Part shown: piece by piece, positions 7,589-15,053 of the stretch | Numbering within the stretch: position 1 is the first letter of the stretch | Layout of the letters: every line of letters starts with the position of its first letter | From: an uncultured Bacteroidales bacterium | Lineage (GTDB): Bacteria > Bacteroidota > Bacteroidia > Bacteroidales > P3 | Assembly (NCBI GenBank): GCA_900316055.1 | Contig: ONBK01000003.1 | Location: 1-64,000 of the forward strand | DNA length: 64,000 nucleotides | Direction: 5' to 3' | Program-made: the position numbers and the translations under genes | The notes under the pieces: model-generated | Seen by the model: the letters and a program-made list of their open reading frames with translations, nothing else | Databases searched by the model: none | What the model was told of the DNA's origin: nothing

Positions 7589-8049
7589 ATCATTGCTTTT
7601 CTTAGTTTCTCTTTGATGCGGACCAGGCGGACGCTGACGTTCTTCTCGGTCATCTCCAGTGTCTTGCCTATCTCCTCGTAGCTGTAGCCTTCGAGTTGCA
7701 TGGTCACTATCGTGCGGTCGGGTTCCTCGAGACGGGCTATCTGCTCGTGCAACTCGTGCAGCAGGCTGTTGTCTTCGTCTTGCTGGTCGTATCCTTCGGG
7801 CAGGGAGTCGGTCTCCTCGTAGTGCCGCAGGGCGTCGATCACTGCGTTGCGGGCTATCTTCCATGTCAGCGCTGCCTGCTGGATGTTCCCCAGCGCCAGC
7901 AGCCGCTCGCGGTTGCGCCAGAGGGCAATGGTGGCCTCCTGGATAAGGTCGTCGATGTCTAACCCTCTGTGCCTGAATCGGCTGCAGAGAGTGAACAGCA
8001 ATCCGCGGTAGCGGTGCAGGAGTTCATCGAATGGATCCGTCCTTCTCAC
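7585..8049 (-). CDS. ECF sigma factor, copy 2
   Basis: A 154-residue ECF sigma factor, clearly paralogous to 4817-5293. Region 2 includes LLHRYRGLLFTLCSRF, IDDLIQEATIALWRNRERL and ALTWKIARNAVIDALR. Region 4 includes RLEEPDRTIVTMQLEGYSYEEIGKTLEMTEKNVSVRLVRIKEKLRKAM. The only plausible start is a GTG three bases after the CGTTATTATAG box, again implying a leaderless message. It heads a four-gene operon (7.6 to 6.1 kb) with the same order as operon 1. Region 4 helices are close but not identical between the copies, so overlapping regulons are expected. Confidence 0.92.
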   Translation of the reverse strand: MRRTDPFDELLHRYRGLLFTLCSRFRHRGLDIDDLIQEATIALWRNRERLLALGNIQQAALTWKIARNAVIDALRHYEETDSLPEGYDQQDEDNSLLHELHEQIARLEEPDRTIVTMQLEGYSYEEIGKTLEMTEKNVSVRLVRIKEKLRKAMI

Positions 8050-8051
8050 AA

Positions 8052-8084
8052 CTATAATAACGTAGAAAAATGGAAAAAAACTAC
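8052..8084 (-). promoter_or_regulatory. ECF-type promoter of sigma operon 2
   Basis: The minus strand reads GTAGTT, 16 bases, CGTTATTATAG. The downstream box matches sigma operon 1 over 11 bases with identical spacing, although the spacer sequences differ. Confidence 0.7.
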
Positions 8085-8122
8085 ATGGGATTAAATTTTT
8101 TTTTCATTTCTTATAATTTTCG

Positions 8123-8130
8123 TATTTTTG
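8123..8130 (+). promoter_or_regulatory. Probable -7 element for the 8164 gene
   Basis: TATTTTTG fits the Bacteroidetes -7 consensus TAnnTTTG and lies 33 bases before the ATG at 8164. The upstream -33 box is only a T-rich tract. Confidence 0.5.
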
Positions 8131-8163
8131 CATTTTACTTTGTTATAATGATTTTTTTTTAAA

Positions 8164-8445
8164 ATGAAGAAACTGTTATCGATTCTTGTTCTGGCGACGC
8201 TGTGTTTCTCGGCTGTTGCGCAGAAGACTGCCAAACATTATTCTATGGATGTCCACGGGCTTTCGCCCGAGGCGGCAATGGCGCTGCTGGACCTTCGTAT
8301 GGGGAAGATGCTCGACGCTGAGCGCTACGGCGTGGTGACCTCCGAGGGGCAGCGCTGCTTGTCGGCGTTTGTCCTGCCCGCCGCTGGTGTCTACACCCTC
8401 TGTGTCGGCAACGCCCCTGCCCGCAAAATAGTTGTTGTCTATTAA
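8164..8445 (+). CDS. Small secreted protein
   Basis: A 93-residue protein with a cleavable signal peptide (MKKLLSILVLATLCFSAVAQ). The 73-residue mature part (SMDVHGLSPEAAMALLDLRMGKMLDAERYGVVTSEGQRCLSAFVLPAAGVYTLCVG) ends in a strand like the AGVYTLCV-type edge of Bacteroidetes beta-sandwich tails. No family is recognised. It lies 13 bases upstream of the next gene on the same strand and shares its terminator, so the two form a small operon facing away from the sigma operons. Confidence 0.72.
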   Translation: MKKLLSILVLATLCFSAVAQKTAKHYSMDVHGLSPEAAMALLDLRMGKMLDAERYGVVTSEGQRCLSAFVLPAAGVYTLCVGNAPARKIVVVY

Positions 8446-8458
8446 AAAAAGCGATGTT

Positions 8459-8878
8459 ATGAAAATAAGTTATTTGTTACTTTTTGCGTTATTCTTCTCC
8501 GCCTCTGTTTGTGGCTGTGGCGCATCGAAGGAACCTGCCAAGAATGCTGTTGAGCAGCGGCCGCCTATCTCCCTCTCGCCTATGGCACGCATGCTCGAGA
8601 GCGACCTCAGGAAACTCGAGCGAGAGGTGACTCCTTCCGACACCGCCCTCATCAATCGCTACTCCCTGAGACGTCGCGGAAACACCTACTGCGTTTCTGC
8701 CTTCCTCACCCTCGACCCGCCTTATGCCGATGGTGAGTTGGAACAATATGGTGTCCTGCTGCAGTCGGTACAGGGCGAGATGGCCACTGCGCTTCTCTCC
8801 ATCCGCGAATACCTCCGTCTCATCGATTCGCGGTCACTGAAAGCGATTGAAATCAGTCCGAAAGCAGAGCTGAGATAG
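8459..8878 (+). CDS. Small lipoprotein or secreted protein
   Basis: The ATG at 8459 is preferred over 8432 because it gives a clean signal, MKISYLLLFALFFSASVCGC. The product has 139 residues and probably a lipid-modified Cys in CGC. The mature part has a basic/acidic helix (LESDLRKLEREVTPSDTALINRYSLRRRG) and a C-terminal helix-rich half (GVLLQSVQGEMATALLSIREYLRLIDS). It may interact with the upstream small secreted protein. Function unknown. Confidence 0.72.
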   Translation: MKISYLLLFALFFSASVCGCGASKEPAKNAVEQRPPISLSPMARMLESDLRKLEREVTPSDTALINRYSLRRRGNTYCVSAFLTLDPPYADGELEQYGVLLQSVQGEMATALLSIREYLRLIDSRSLKAIEISPKAELR

Positions 8879-8898
8879 TGTTTTTAAACACTGAATAT

Positions 8899-8936
8899 TA
8901 CAGCCCCGCAATCCTGTGGGGCTGTATTTTTTTATA
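8899..8936 (+). terminator. Intrinsic terminator
   Basis: The stem CAGCCCC/GGGGCTG, with a roughly ten-base loop, is followed by ATTTTTTT. It ends the two-gene operon at 8164-8878. Confidence 0.9.
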
Positions 8937-8965
8937 TATTAATCTTTAAATTTGTTATTTTTTTG

Positions 8966-8973
8966 TAACTTTG
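8966..8973 (+). promoter_or_regulatory. Probable -7 element of typA
   Basis: TAACTTTG matches TAnnTTTG and lies 26 bases before the typA ATG. No good -33 TTTG occurs at the usual distance. Confidence 0.5.
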
Positions 8974-8999
8974 CAACTTGTTTTTATATATAAAAAGTC

Positions 9000-10835
9000 A
9001 TGCAAAACATTCGTAATGTTGCAATTATAGCTCACGTCGACCATGGCAAGACCACCTTGGTCGACCGCATGCTCTATCAGGCCAAACTGTTTCGCGACAA
9101 CCAGGAGACCGGCGAACTCATCCTCGACAACAACGACCTCGAGCGTGAACGCGGTATCACCATCCTCTCCAAGAACGTCAGCGTCCGCTACAAGGGTTAC
9201 AAGATTAACATCATCGACACCCCGGGCCACAGCGACTTCGGCGGCGAAGTGGAGCGCGTGCTCAACATGGCCGACGGCGTGCTGCTGGTGGTCGACGCTT
9301 TCGAAGGCCCAATGCCGCAGACGCGCTTCGTGCTGCAGAAAGCCATCGAACTGGGCCTCAAACCCATCGTGGTGGTCAACAAAGTCGATAAGCCCAACTG
9401 CGACCCCGAGTTGACGCAGGAGGCCGTCTTCGACCTGATGTTCAACCTCGGCGCCAACAACGACCAGCTCGAGTTCCCCACCGCCTACGGCTCCGCCAAG
9501 CAGGGCTGGATGGGCGAGGACTACAATACCCCCACCGAGGACATCAGCTACCTGATGGACCTCATCATCAAGTACATCCCCGAGCCTAAGACCGACGAAG
9601 GCAACACGCAGATGATGATTTCGAGCCTCGACTATTCGAGCTACCTCGGCCGCATCGCCGTGGGACGTCTGCATCGCGGCACCCTGCAGGCCGGTCAGGC
9701 CGTCACCCTCGCTAAGCGCGACGGTACGATGATTAAGACCAAAATCAAAGAGCTTTACACCTTCGAAGGTCTCGGCAAGGAGCGCATCAAGACGCCCGTG
9801 GAGGCCGGCGAGATATGCGCCGTGCTCATGGAACTCGACAAGAACGTGGCCTTCGAGATAGGCGACACCATCTGCGATATCGAGAAACCCGAGGCACTGC
9901 CTCCCATCAAGGTCGACGAGCCCACGATGAGCATGCTCTTCACCATCAACACCTCGCCCTTCTTCGGCAAGGAAGGCAAGTACGTCACCAGCCGCCATCT
10001 GCGCGACCGACTCTATGCCGAGCTGGAGAAGAACCTGGCCATGCGCATCGAGGAGACCGGCTCGCCCGACCAGCTGCTCGTCTACGGCCGCGGAATCATG
10101 CACCTCTCGGTGCTCATCGAGACCATGCGCCGCGAGGGCTATGAACTGCAGGTGGGTCAGCCGAAGGTCATCATCCGCGAGATTGACGGACAGAAATGCG
10201 AGCCTATCGAACAACTCACCGTGCTGGTGCCTGAGGAGTTCAGCTCTAAGGTCATCGACGTGGTCACCCGCCGCAAAGGCGAGGTAGGCACCATCGACAC
10301 CAAGGGCGACCGTGTGCAGCTCGACTTCACCATTCCCTCACGCGGCATCATCGGCTTGCGCAACACCCTGCTTACCGCCACCAACGGCGAGGCCATCATC
10401 GCCCACCGCTTCCTCGAGTTCCAACCCTGGAAGGGCGACATGGACGACCACAAATACGGTGCCCTTATCGCTAAGGAGACCGGCGAGGCCACGGCTTACA
10501 GCATCAGTAAGTTGCAGGACCGCGGTCCCTTCTTCATCGAGCCGGGCGACATGGTGTATGCCGGCGAGGTCATCGGCGAGAGTCTGCGCCCCGGTAACGA
10601 TATCGTCATCAATGTGGTGACCGCCAAGAACCTCACCAACATGCGCACCAAGAGCGCTGACGAGAAGAGCACCTGCGCTCCGGCCATCAAGATGAGCCTC
10701 GAGGAGGCTATGGAGTACATCCGCGAGGACGAATACCTCGAGATCACCCCGTCGCACCTCCGCATCCGCAAGATTATCCTCGACGAAATTGAGCGCAAAC
10801 GCGCCCGCATCGCTGCCGGCTTCAAAGACGAGTAG
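9000..10835 (+). CDS. typA: Ribosome-associated GTPase TypA/BipA
   Basis: A 611-residue translational GTPase of full family length. The G1 motif AHVDHGKTT is at about residues 11-19; G2 is in [11 protein letters not shown]3 is [12 protein letters not shown] and G4 is NKVDKP. Domain II ([21 protein letters not shown]), the EF-G-like domains III and V, and the TypA-specific C-terminal part ([21 protein letters not shown]) follow. TypA binds the 70S ribosome and is needed under stress and for ribosome assembly. It is a single-gene unit. Its last ten codons are repeated just downstream. Confidence 0.97.
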   Translation: MQNIRNVAIIAHVDHGKTTLVDRMLYQAKLFRDNQETGELILDNNDLERERGITILSKNVSVRYKGYKINIIDTPGHSDFGGEVERVLNMADGVLLVVDAFEGPMPQTRFVLQKAIELGLKPIVVVNKVDKPNCDPELTQEAVFDLMFNLGANNDQLEFPTAYGSAKQGWMGEDYNTPTEDISYLMDLIIKYIPEPKTDEGNTQMMISSLDYSSYLGRIAVGRLHRGTLQAGQAVTLAKRDGTMIKTKIKELYTFEGLGKERIKTPVEAGEICAVLMELDKNVAFEIGDTICDIEKPEALPPIKVDEPTMSMLFTINTSPFFGKEGKYVTSRHLRDRLYAELEKNLAMRIEETGSPDQLLVYGRGIMHLSVLIETMRREGYELQVGQPKVIIREIDGQKCEPIEQLTVLVPEEFSSKVIDVVTRRKGEVGTIDTKGDRVQLDFTIPSRGIIGLRNTLLTATNGEAIIAHRFLEFQPWKGDMDDHKYGALIAKETGEATAYSISKLQDRGPFFIEPGDMVYAGEVIGESLRPGNDIVINVVTAKNLTNMRTKSADEKSTCAPAIKMSLEEAMEYIREDEYLEITPSHLRIRKIILDEIERKRARIAAGFKDE

Positions 10836-10889
10836 GTCGATGCGAGCGATACATAAGCCCGCATCGCCGCAGGCTACAAAGACGAATAA
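10803..10889 (+). repeat. Duplicated 3' end of typA
   Basis: The last codons of typA ([10 protein letters not shown] and stop, 10803-10835) recur with few changes at about 10858-10889 (RIAAGYKDE and stop), about 55 bases further on. The second copy is a vestige with no start codon, squeezed between typA and the convergent gene whose stop is at 10890. Confidence 0.75.
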
Positions 10890-11291
10890 TTATAGGAATT
10901 CCCAGAACACCTGGGGGAGATAGACATTTTCCAGCGAGGTGGCTTCTTTGAACAAAGGGGCCACCTCTTTTGGTGTGTACCCTGCGATGCCGCAGCCCAC
11001 GGCGGTGACGAGGAACGTCAGCTCGGGGTGCTGTTTGGCGCAGGCGATAAAATGTTCAACGGCATTCTTCAGCGAGGCTTCGCCTTCCATGGTGGGCAGG
11101 GCGTAGGTGCGGCCTGTCAGGCCCTCGCCGACACCCCATTCGGCACCAAAAGTCTTGTGGGCGAACCAGGCGGCACCGCCGCCATGGGCTCCCTGGATGT
11201 TGCTCCCGAAGACAAAAATCTCGTTGTCGCCAAGTTCGGCGATACGGTCCGACGCCACACGACGACCGTCAATGATACTGGCGTTTTTCAT
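10890..11291 (-). CDS. A1S_2505-like phage-type non-structural protein
   Basis: A 133-residue protein with GRRVASDRIAELGDNEIFVFGSNIQGAHGGGAAWFAHKTFGA and a C-terminal LVTAVGCGIAGYTPKEVAPLFKEA. This pattern (FGSN-x3-HGGGAA, then GCGIAGYTPEE) is that of small conserved proteins labelled A1S_2505-type phage non-structural proteins, found both in phages and in Bacteroidetes chromosomes. Function is unknown, although the glycine-rich segment suggests nucleotide or ADP-ribose binding (inference). It converges on typA and diverges from the 11394 gene. Confidence 0.78.
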   Translation of the reverse strand: MKNASIIDGRRVASDRIAELGDNEIFVFGSNIQGAHGGGAAWFAHKTFGAEWGVGEGLTGRTYALPTMEGEASLKNAVEHFIACAKQHPELTFLVTAVGCGIAGYTPKEVAPLFKEATSLENVYLPQVFWEFL

Positions 11292-11317
11292 ATTAAGTAG
11301 TGTTTGAATTCCAACTG

Positions 11318-11325
11318 CAAAGATA
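11318..11325 (-). promoter_or_regulatory. -7 element for the 10890-11291 gene
   Basis: TATCTTTG on the minus strand, 27 bases before the ATG at 11291. The expected -33 position falls inside the adjoining heptamer array. Confidence 0.55.
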
Positions 11326-11333
11326 CAAAAAAA

Positions 11334-11368
11334 AGGTTAAAGGTTAGAGGTTAAAGGTTAAAGTTATG
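11334..11368. repeat. Heptamer array between divergent promoters
   Basis: Five 7-base units (AGGTTAA, AGGTTAG, AGGTTAA, AGGTTAA, AGTTATG). The array occupies the space between two outward-facing -7 elements, covering the -33 region of both. Confidence 0.88.
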
Positions 11369-11378
11369 GAAAAAAGTG

Positions 11379-11386
11379 TATCTTTG
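11379..11386 (+). promoter_or_regulatory. -7 element for the 11394 gene
   Basis: TATCTTTG ends seven bases before the ATG at 11394, so transcription would start at or within a few bases of the start codon, giving a leaderless message. Confidence 0.55.
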
Positions 11387-11393
11387 CAGTGCT

Positions 11394-11897
11394 ATGGTGA
11401 TGCATATCGATGATATCAAAGCGCTGGCCCACAGGGCTCACAGTGATGCAGGATTTCGCGACAGCCTCTTTGAGGAGATGCAGGGCGACGACCTCCGCGA
11501 GGCGTATAATGCCGCATGGGCGCTGACACATTTGCCAAAAGAGGACACTATATATATAGATACGCGACGCGCGAGGCTCACGGATTTCGCCATCAGCACT
11601 CCCGACACCTCGTTGCGGCGACTCTCGCTGGTGCTGCTCGAGAGGCTGGAGTGGGGGAGAGAAGCCCTCGACGACGAACGCTACGTGCGACTGCTCGATT
11701 TCTGTCTGGAGCACATGGTGCTTGCCGATGAGCCCTATGGCATCAAATCCCTCTGCATGAAAATCGCCTATCAGATGTGCCGCCACTATCAGGAGCTGAA
11801 GGAAGAACTGAGGCAGAGCCTTCTGCTCATGGAACCCTCCGAGCTTGGGACCGGTGTGAGACACACCAGGAATAAGATACTGGGGGAAATGCGTTAA
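11394..11897 (+). CDS. Helical-repeat protein of unknown function
   Basis: The frame is open from a GTG at 11376, but a promoter element covers 11379-11386, so translation more likely begins at ATG 11394 (167 residues) or ATG 11400. The protein is entirely helical, with pairs of amphipathic helices (MHIDDIKALAHRAHSD; LREAYNAAWALTHLPKED; SLRRLSLVLLERLEWG; YGIKSLCMKIAYQMCRHYQELKEEL) that look like HEAT-type repeats. The adjacent downstream gene is an AlkD-like HEAT-repeat protein, with which it may be co-transcribed. Function unknown. Confidence 0.72.
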   Translation: MVMHIDDIKALAHRAHSDAGFRDSLFEEMQGDDLREAYNAAWALTHLPKEDTIYIDTRRARLTDFAISTPDTSLRRLSLVLLERLEWGREALDDERYVRLLDFCLEHMVLADEPYGIKSLCMKIAYQMCRHYQELKEELRQSLLLMEPSELGTGVRHTRNKILGEMR

Positions 11898-11921
11898 TGC
11901 GTTTTTGTGTTATTGCGTTAA
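11890..11921. repeat. Octamer array spanning a stop codon
   Basis: Four 8-base units (TGCGTTAA, TGCGTTTT, TGTGTTAT, TGCGTTAA). The array contains the TAA stop of the upstream gene and extends into the leader of the next. It is an 8-base-period relative of the heptamer arrays. Confidence 0.8.
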
Positions 11922-11953
11922 AGTTAAGGTCAATGTCAAGGTTGAAAATTGAA

Positions 11954-12694
11954 ATGTCGCTGCAAGAAAAACTGTTCTCACTCCGAGATGAAAAATATGC
12001 CGCTTTCTCGGCGAAGCTCATCCCCACCGTCTCTCCCGACCGCTTCATCGGGGTGCGTTCTCCGCAGCTCCGTGCGCTCGCCAAAGAGATAATTCATTCA
12101 AACAACCAAACAATCAGTCAATTAGGTTTTCTCAAGGAACTGCCACATCAATATCACGAGGAGAATGTGCTACACGCCTACCTGTTGTGCGGGGAAAAGA
12201 AATACGAGATTCTCGTTGAGGAATCGGAACGCTTTTTACCCTACATCGACAACTGGGCTGTGTGTGACTCTCTGGCGCCCCGGGCTTTCGCCCGCCATAA
12301 GGAGGAACTCCTGCCGCGAATCAGGAAATGGATGTCGGCGGAGCACGAGTACACCGTCCGCTTCGGTATAGGCACTCTGATGCGCTACTACCTCGATGCC
12401 GATTTCCGGCCGGAGCACCTGCAGTGGGTCGCCGCTATCCGACGCGAAGAATATTATATCCAGATGATGCAGGCTTGGTACTTCGCCACCGCCCTCGCCA
12501 AACAATGGGATGCCACGCTGCCACTCTTCATCACCCCCCAGCCCCCCTCTCAGGGGGGACGGCTGCCGCAGCCACATTCAGGGGTAGTCGGTCAGCCACT
12601 CTCCGACTGGGTCCGCGCCAAATCCATTCAGAAAGCCCTCGAGAGTTACCGCGTCAGTGACGAACATAAGTCAATCCTCAAAAAACTCAGATAA
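11954..12694 (+). CDS. DNA alkylation repair (AlkD-like) protein
   Basis: I chose ATG 11954 (MSLQEKLFSLRDEKYAAF), which fits the family start; upstream in-frame codons belong to a repeat array. The 246-residue HEAT-repeat protein has the family motifs IGVRSPQLRALAKEI, YEENVLHAYLLCG, VDNWAVCDSL-type (IDNWAVCDSLAPRAF), RFGIGTLMRYYLD and KSIQKALESYRVSDE. AlkD-type enzymes excise alkylated purines; this group of small Bacteroidetes homologues is mostly uncharacterised. An insertion of roughly 20 residues (PQPPSQGGRLPQPHSGVVG) interrupts the last helix pair; it comes from a GC-rich palindromic element. Confidence 0.85.
   Translation: MSLQEKLFSLRDEKYAAFSAKLIPTVSPDRFIGVRSPQLRALAKEIIHSNNQTISQLGFLKELPHQYHEENVLHAYLLCGEKKYEILVEESERFLPYIDNWAVCDSLAPRAFARHKEELLPRIRKWMSAEHEYTVRFGIGTLMRYYLDADFRPEHLQWVAAIRREEYYIQMMQAWYFATALAKQWDATLPLFITPQPPSQGGRLPQPHSGVVGQPLSDWVRAKSIQKALESYRVSDEHKSILKKLR
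12542..12558. repeat. GC palindrome inserted in the AlkD-like gene
   Basis: CCCCCC-TCTCA-GGGGGG forms a perfect 6-bp stem inside coding sequence and, with its flanks, accounts for a Pro/Gly-rich insertion. Nothing comparable is expected in this protein family. Confidence 0.7.
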
Positions 12695-12696
12695 TT

Positions 12697-13476
12697 ATGA
12701 TATTCTATTTTTCCGGAACAGGCAATACACGCTGGGCGGCGAAGGAGCTGGCCCAAGCGACAGGCGAACAACTTTTTTTCATTCCCGAGGAGATGAAAGG
12801 GAGCTGTGAATATACATTGAAAGAGGGGGAACGCATCGGCTTTGTTTTCCCGACCCATGGTTGGCAGCCACCACGCATCGTTCGGAATTTCATCAAGCGA
12901 CTGAAAATCAGGTCTGCCCAAGGCCATTATTGTTACGCCCTCACCACCTGTGGCGACAGTATTGGGAAGACGATGGCGATACTCAACAGCGATTTGCGCA
13001 AAGCAGGTCTTCCCGTTGCCACCAGCCTCTTCTCTCTTGTGATGCCCGAAAGCTATGTCTGTCTGCCGTTTATGTATACCGACTCACCGGAGAAGGAGCA
13101 AGCGAAGATAGCCACTGCCAAGGAGCAGCAGGCAATCTATTCAGACATGATTGCCGGCAGGAGGGCCGACGAAATCCACATCAAGAAAGGACCGGCTCCT
13201 TGGACAATGAGCCATATCGTCGGAAGTTATTTTAATAGGTTCATGGTGACCGACAAGAAATTCTCTGTCGACCCCGAAGTCTGCATCCATTGTGGAAAAT
13301 GCGAGCAGGCATGTCCTACGGGCGACCTTGTGATGAAGGATGCCCTTCCCACGTGGCGGCACGATGGCAGCTGCACCTGCTGTCTGGCCTGCTACCACCA
13401 CTGCCCCAAACATGCCATCAACTATGGGAAGATTACCCGCGGTCGTGGCCAATATTTTTTCGGTCACGAAGGGTAG
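12697..13476 (+). CDS. EFR1-type ferredoxin with flavodoxin-like domain
   Basis: A 259-residue fusion. The N-terminal about 150 residues are flavodoxin-like, opening with the FMN-binding loop FSGTGNTRWAA. The C-terminus has two [4Fe-4S] motifs, CIHCGKCEQACP and CTCCLACYHHCP, around residues 203-242. Proteins of this build shuttle electrons in anaerobes, often as accessory redox partners. It starts two bases after the AlkD-like stop, so the genes are probably co-transcribed, and a strong terminator follows. The physiological partner is not shown by the context. Confidence 0.9.
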   Translation: MIFYFSGTGNTRWAAKELAQATGEQLFFIPEEMKGSCEYTLKEGERIGFVFPTHGWQPPRIVRNFIKRLKIRSAQGHYCYALTTCGDSIGKTMAILNSDLRKAGLPVATSLFSLVMPESYVCLPFMYTDSPEKEQAKIATAKEQQAIYSDMIAGRRADEIHIKKGPAPWTMSHIVGSYFNRFMVTDKKFSVDPEVCIHCGKCEQACPTGDLVMKDALPTWRHDGSCTCCLACYHHCPKHAINYGKITRGRGQYFFGHEG

Positions 13477-13517
13477 GGTAGACCTTTAGTCGTTTTTTTG
13501 ACTTTGGACTCAAAAGT

Positions 13518-13545
13518 AAAAAATCGCTTCTGAGCGATTTTTTTT
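13518..13545 (+). terminator. Intrinsic terminator
   Basis: The stem AAAAATCGCT/AGCGATTTTT with loop TCTG runs into further T on the plus strand. A second, weaker hairpin ending in AAGCGATTTTTTATTTTT follows at about 13591-13611. Confidence 0.88.
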
Positions 13546-13642
13546 GTATTCTGGAGCGCCAGGTAGTCGGTCACCGAGATAGGCGCTTAGAAGCGATTTT
13601 TTATTTTTCACATCCGTAACATCAGTGGCGCCAAACCCACTG

Positions 13643-13689
13643 TTTACAAGTGTAAATAACGCCATTCTTTCATAATGTTACAAATGTAA
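13643..13689. promoter_or_regulatory. Distal pair of operator palindromes
   Basis: TTTACA-AG-TGTAAA (13643-13656) and TTACA-AA-TGTAA (13678-13689) are perfect palindromes 35 bases apart. They match the sites close to the Xre-type gene and probably bind the same repressor. Confidence 0.6.
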
Positions 13690-13913
13690 ACCAAAAACAT
13701 TTGTATTTTATGTTAAATAATTTAATATTCACCATATTGTTACATAGTATTAGTTGATAATCAGTATTTAATTCATACTATCTAAAGAAATAGATGCAGT
13801 ATAATCTTGCCGTTGAGTAATTGTTTAGATATTCTGTTTATATTTTATAAATCATTTAAATATAGTAATATAATAGTTGTTGTATAAAGTTTTACTTGAT
13901 TGTATTGTATACT

Positions 13914-14002
13914 TTACATGTGTAATAATGAAAAAAGTGCTTGCGGGTGTCGAAAAATGTTTGTACATTTGTAATTCGAAATAGACGATATTACATTTGT
14001 AA
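13914..14002 (+). promoter_or_regulatory. Proximal operators and promoter of the Xre-type gene
   Basis: Three TTACA-N2-TGTAA sites lie at 13914-13925, 13963-13974 (first base G) and 13991-14002. The middle site overlaps TACATTTG (13964-13971), which fits the -7 consensus, and the last lies in the leader four bases before the start codon. Binding at these sites would block both initiation and early elongation, a typical autorepression layout. Confidence 0.65.
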
Positions 14003-14006
14003 GAAA

Positions 14007-14534
14007 ATGATAAACAGGATAAATCTCATTTTGCAGGCCAAAAATATCACTGCAAAACAGTTCGCAGATGAAATCGGAATTCAGCCCTCCGGAATGTCAC
14101 ATATTTTGGGTGGTCGGAACAACCCGAGTCTGGAGTTCGTCAGCAAGGTCATCCGTCGCTATCCCGAGATTGACGCCAACTGGCTCCTCTTAGGCAAGGG
14201 TGAGATGTACGGAGAATATAGAATGAAGCATCCCGAAGGGGAACCCACCCTTTTTTCCATGGAGGCCCCCTCTCCTGCTCCGGACGATACCCGTGTCTCC
14301 GATGCTGTTCCCGAAATAGAGCACCACACTCCTGCCCAGGAACTTTTGGTCGACCAGGAGCCGAAATCTGAGACTGCCCCCCAGCAGGAGGTGGAATACG
14401 GCACTGACGTTGAGTCTGAACCTGCGTCGTCTCCACAAAAAGAAACTGCGCCTATCGTTTCTGACGGGCGCAGATTGGTGAAGATTCTGTTTTTCTACGA
14501 CGACCACACCTTCTCGGAGTATCGTCCTGAGTAG
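14007..14534 (+). CDS. Xre-family transcriptional regulator, probably autoregulatory
   Basis: I chose ATG 14007 (MINRINLIL), downstream of the promoter and operators; the longer frame from 13941 would start upstream of the promoter. The product has 175 residues. Residues 1-65 form a lambda-repressor-like helix-turn-helix (NITAKQFADEIGIQPSGMSHILGGRNNPSLEFVSKVIRRYPEIDANWLLLGKGEMY). The rest is an acidic, Pro/Glu-rich linker followed by a short C-terminal strand (GRRLVKILFFYDDHTFSEYRPE). Such proteins are common in Bacteroidetes chromosomes and not necessarily phage-borne. The TTACA-N2-TGTAA sites around its promoter are the likely binding sites. Confidence 0.88.
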   Translation: MINRINLILQAKNITAKQFADEIGIQPSGMSHILGGRNNPSLEFVSKVIRRYPEIDANWLLLGKGEMYGEYRMKHPEGEPTLFSMEAPSPAPDDTRVSDAVPEIEHHTPAQELLVDQEPKSETAPQQEVEYGTDVESEPASSPQKETAPIVSDGRRLVKILFFYDDHTFSEYRPE

Positions 14535-14537
14535 CAG

Positions 14538-15050
14538 TCAATTCTTTTTCTTCCAGAAGTGAGGTGTGAGGTCCTTGAGGACGTTGGCCTCGCGGCATGG
14601 TGCGTTGCCGGGTTCGGTCTCCCGACGGTGCTGTACCAAATAGAGGCGTTGGTTGGTCTTGGGCGATTTCAGCGGTCCGAGATGTGAGAGATAGGGACCC
14701 AGTTTTACATAGTCTAAATGGTCGAGGTTCACCTCTTTAGCCAATATCGAACGGCCGCTGTACCAGGCCGTTTTCAGTTTCGGGTGACGTTGTTTGAGTC
14801 GTGCAGCGATGCCGTCGACCTCTGCCGGTTCGGCGTCGCCACCCATCAAGGCCACGCAGCTCACCCCCGAAGGCTGTGACGCCAGCAGGTGGTCGATGGC
14901 CTCGTCGGTCAGCGGCTCCCCTTCGTCACCCCAGAGGTATTTCGAATGGCACCCCGGGCAGTGGCAGGGACACCCTGAGAGATTGACGGCCAGCGTCACC
15001 TCGTCGGGAATCTCTTGAAAGACAATATCTGTGTTAGTATATTTGAGCAT
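14538..15050 (-). CDS. nrdG: Anaerobic ribonucleotide reductase activating protein
   Basis: A 170-residue radical SAM protein. Cys27, Cys31 and Cys34 form the CxxxCxxC cluster site in the segment GCPCHCPGCHSKYLW. ALMGGDAEP is the SAM-binding region. It generates the glycyl radical on NrdD using SAM and an electron. It starts three bases after the nrdD stop, so the two are one operon. It is convergent with the Xre-type gene, whose stop lies three bases away. Confidence 0.96.
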   Translation of the reverse strand: MLKYTNTDIVFQEIPDEVTLAVNLSGCPCHCPGCHSKYLWGDEGEPLTDEAIDHLLASQPSGVSCVALMGGDAEPAEVDGIAARLKQRHPKLKTAWYSGRSILAKEVNLDHLDYVKLGPYLSHLGPLKSPKTNQRLYLVQHRRETEPGNAPCREANVLKDLTPHFWKKKN

Positions 15051-15053
15051 TGT

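Larger units (their letters stand above)
13612..14006. other. AT-rich intergenic region with operator-like palindromes
   Basis: No gene is visible. The region is much richer in A+T than its surroundings. Besides the TTACA-N2-TGTAA palindromes listed separately, it contains half-sites (ACATTTGTA near 13698, TTACATAGTA near 13740) and no coding potential on either strand. Confidence 0.6.

Noticed and set aside
8955..10214. Long minus-strand open frame opposite typA
   Set aside because: It lies wholly opposite a strongly biased coding gene; GC-rich codon bias creates open frames on the other strand. The protein is low-complexity (Val/Ala/His/Asp) with no domain.
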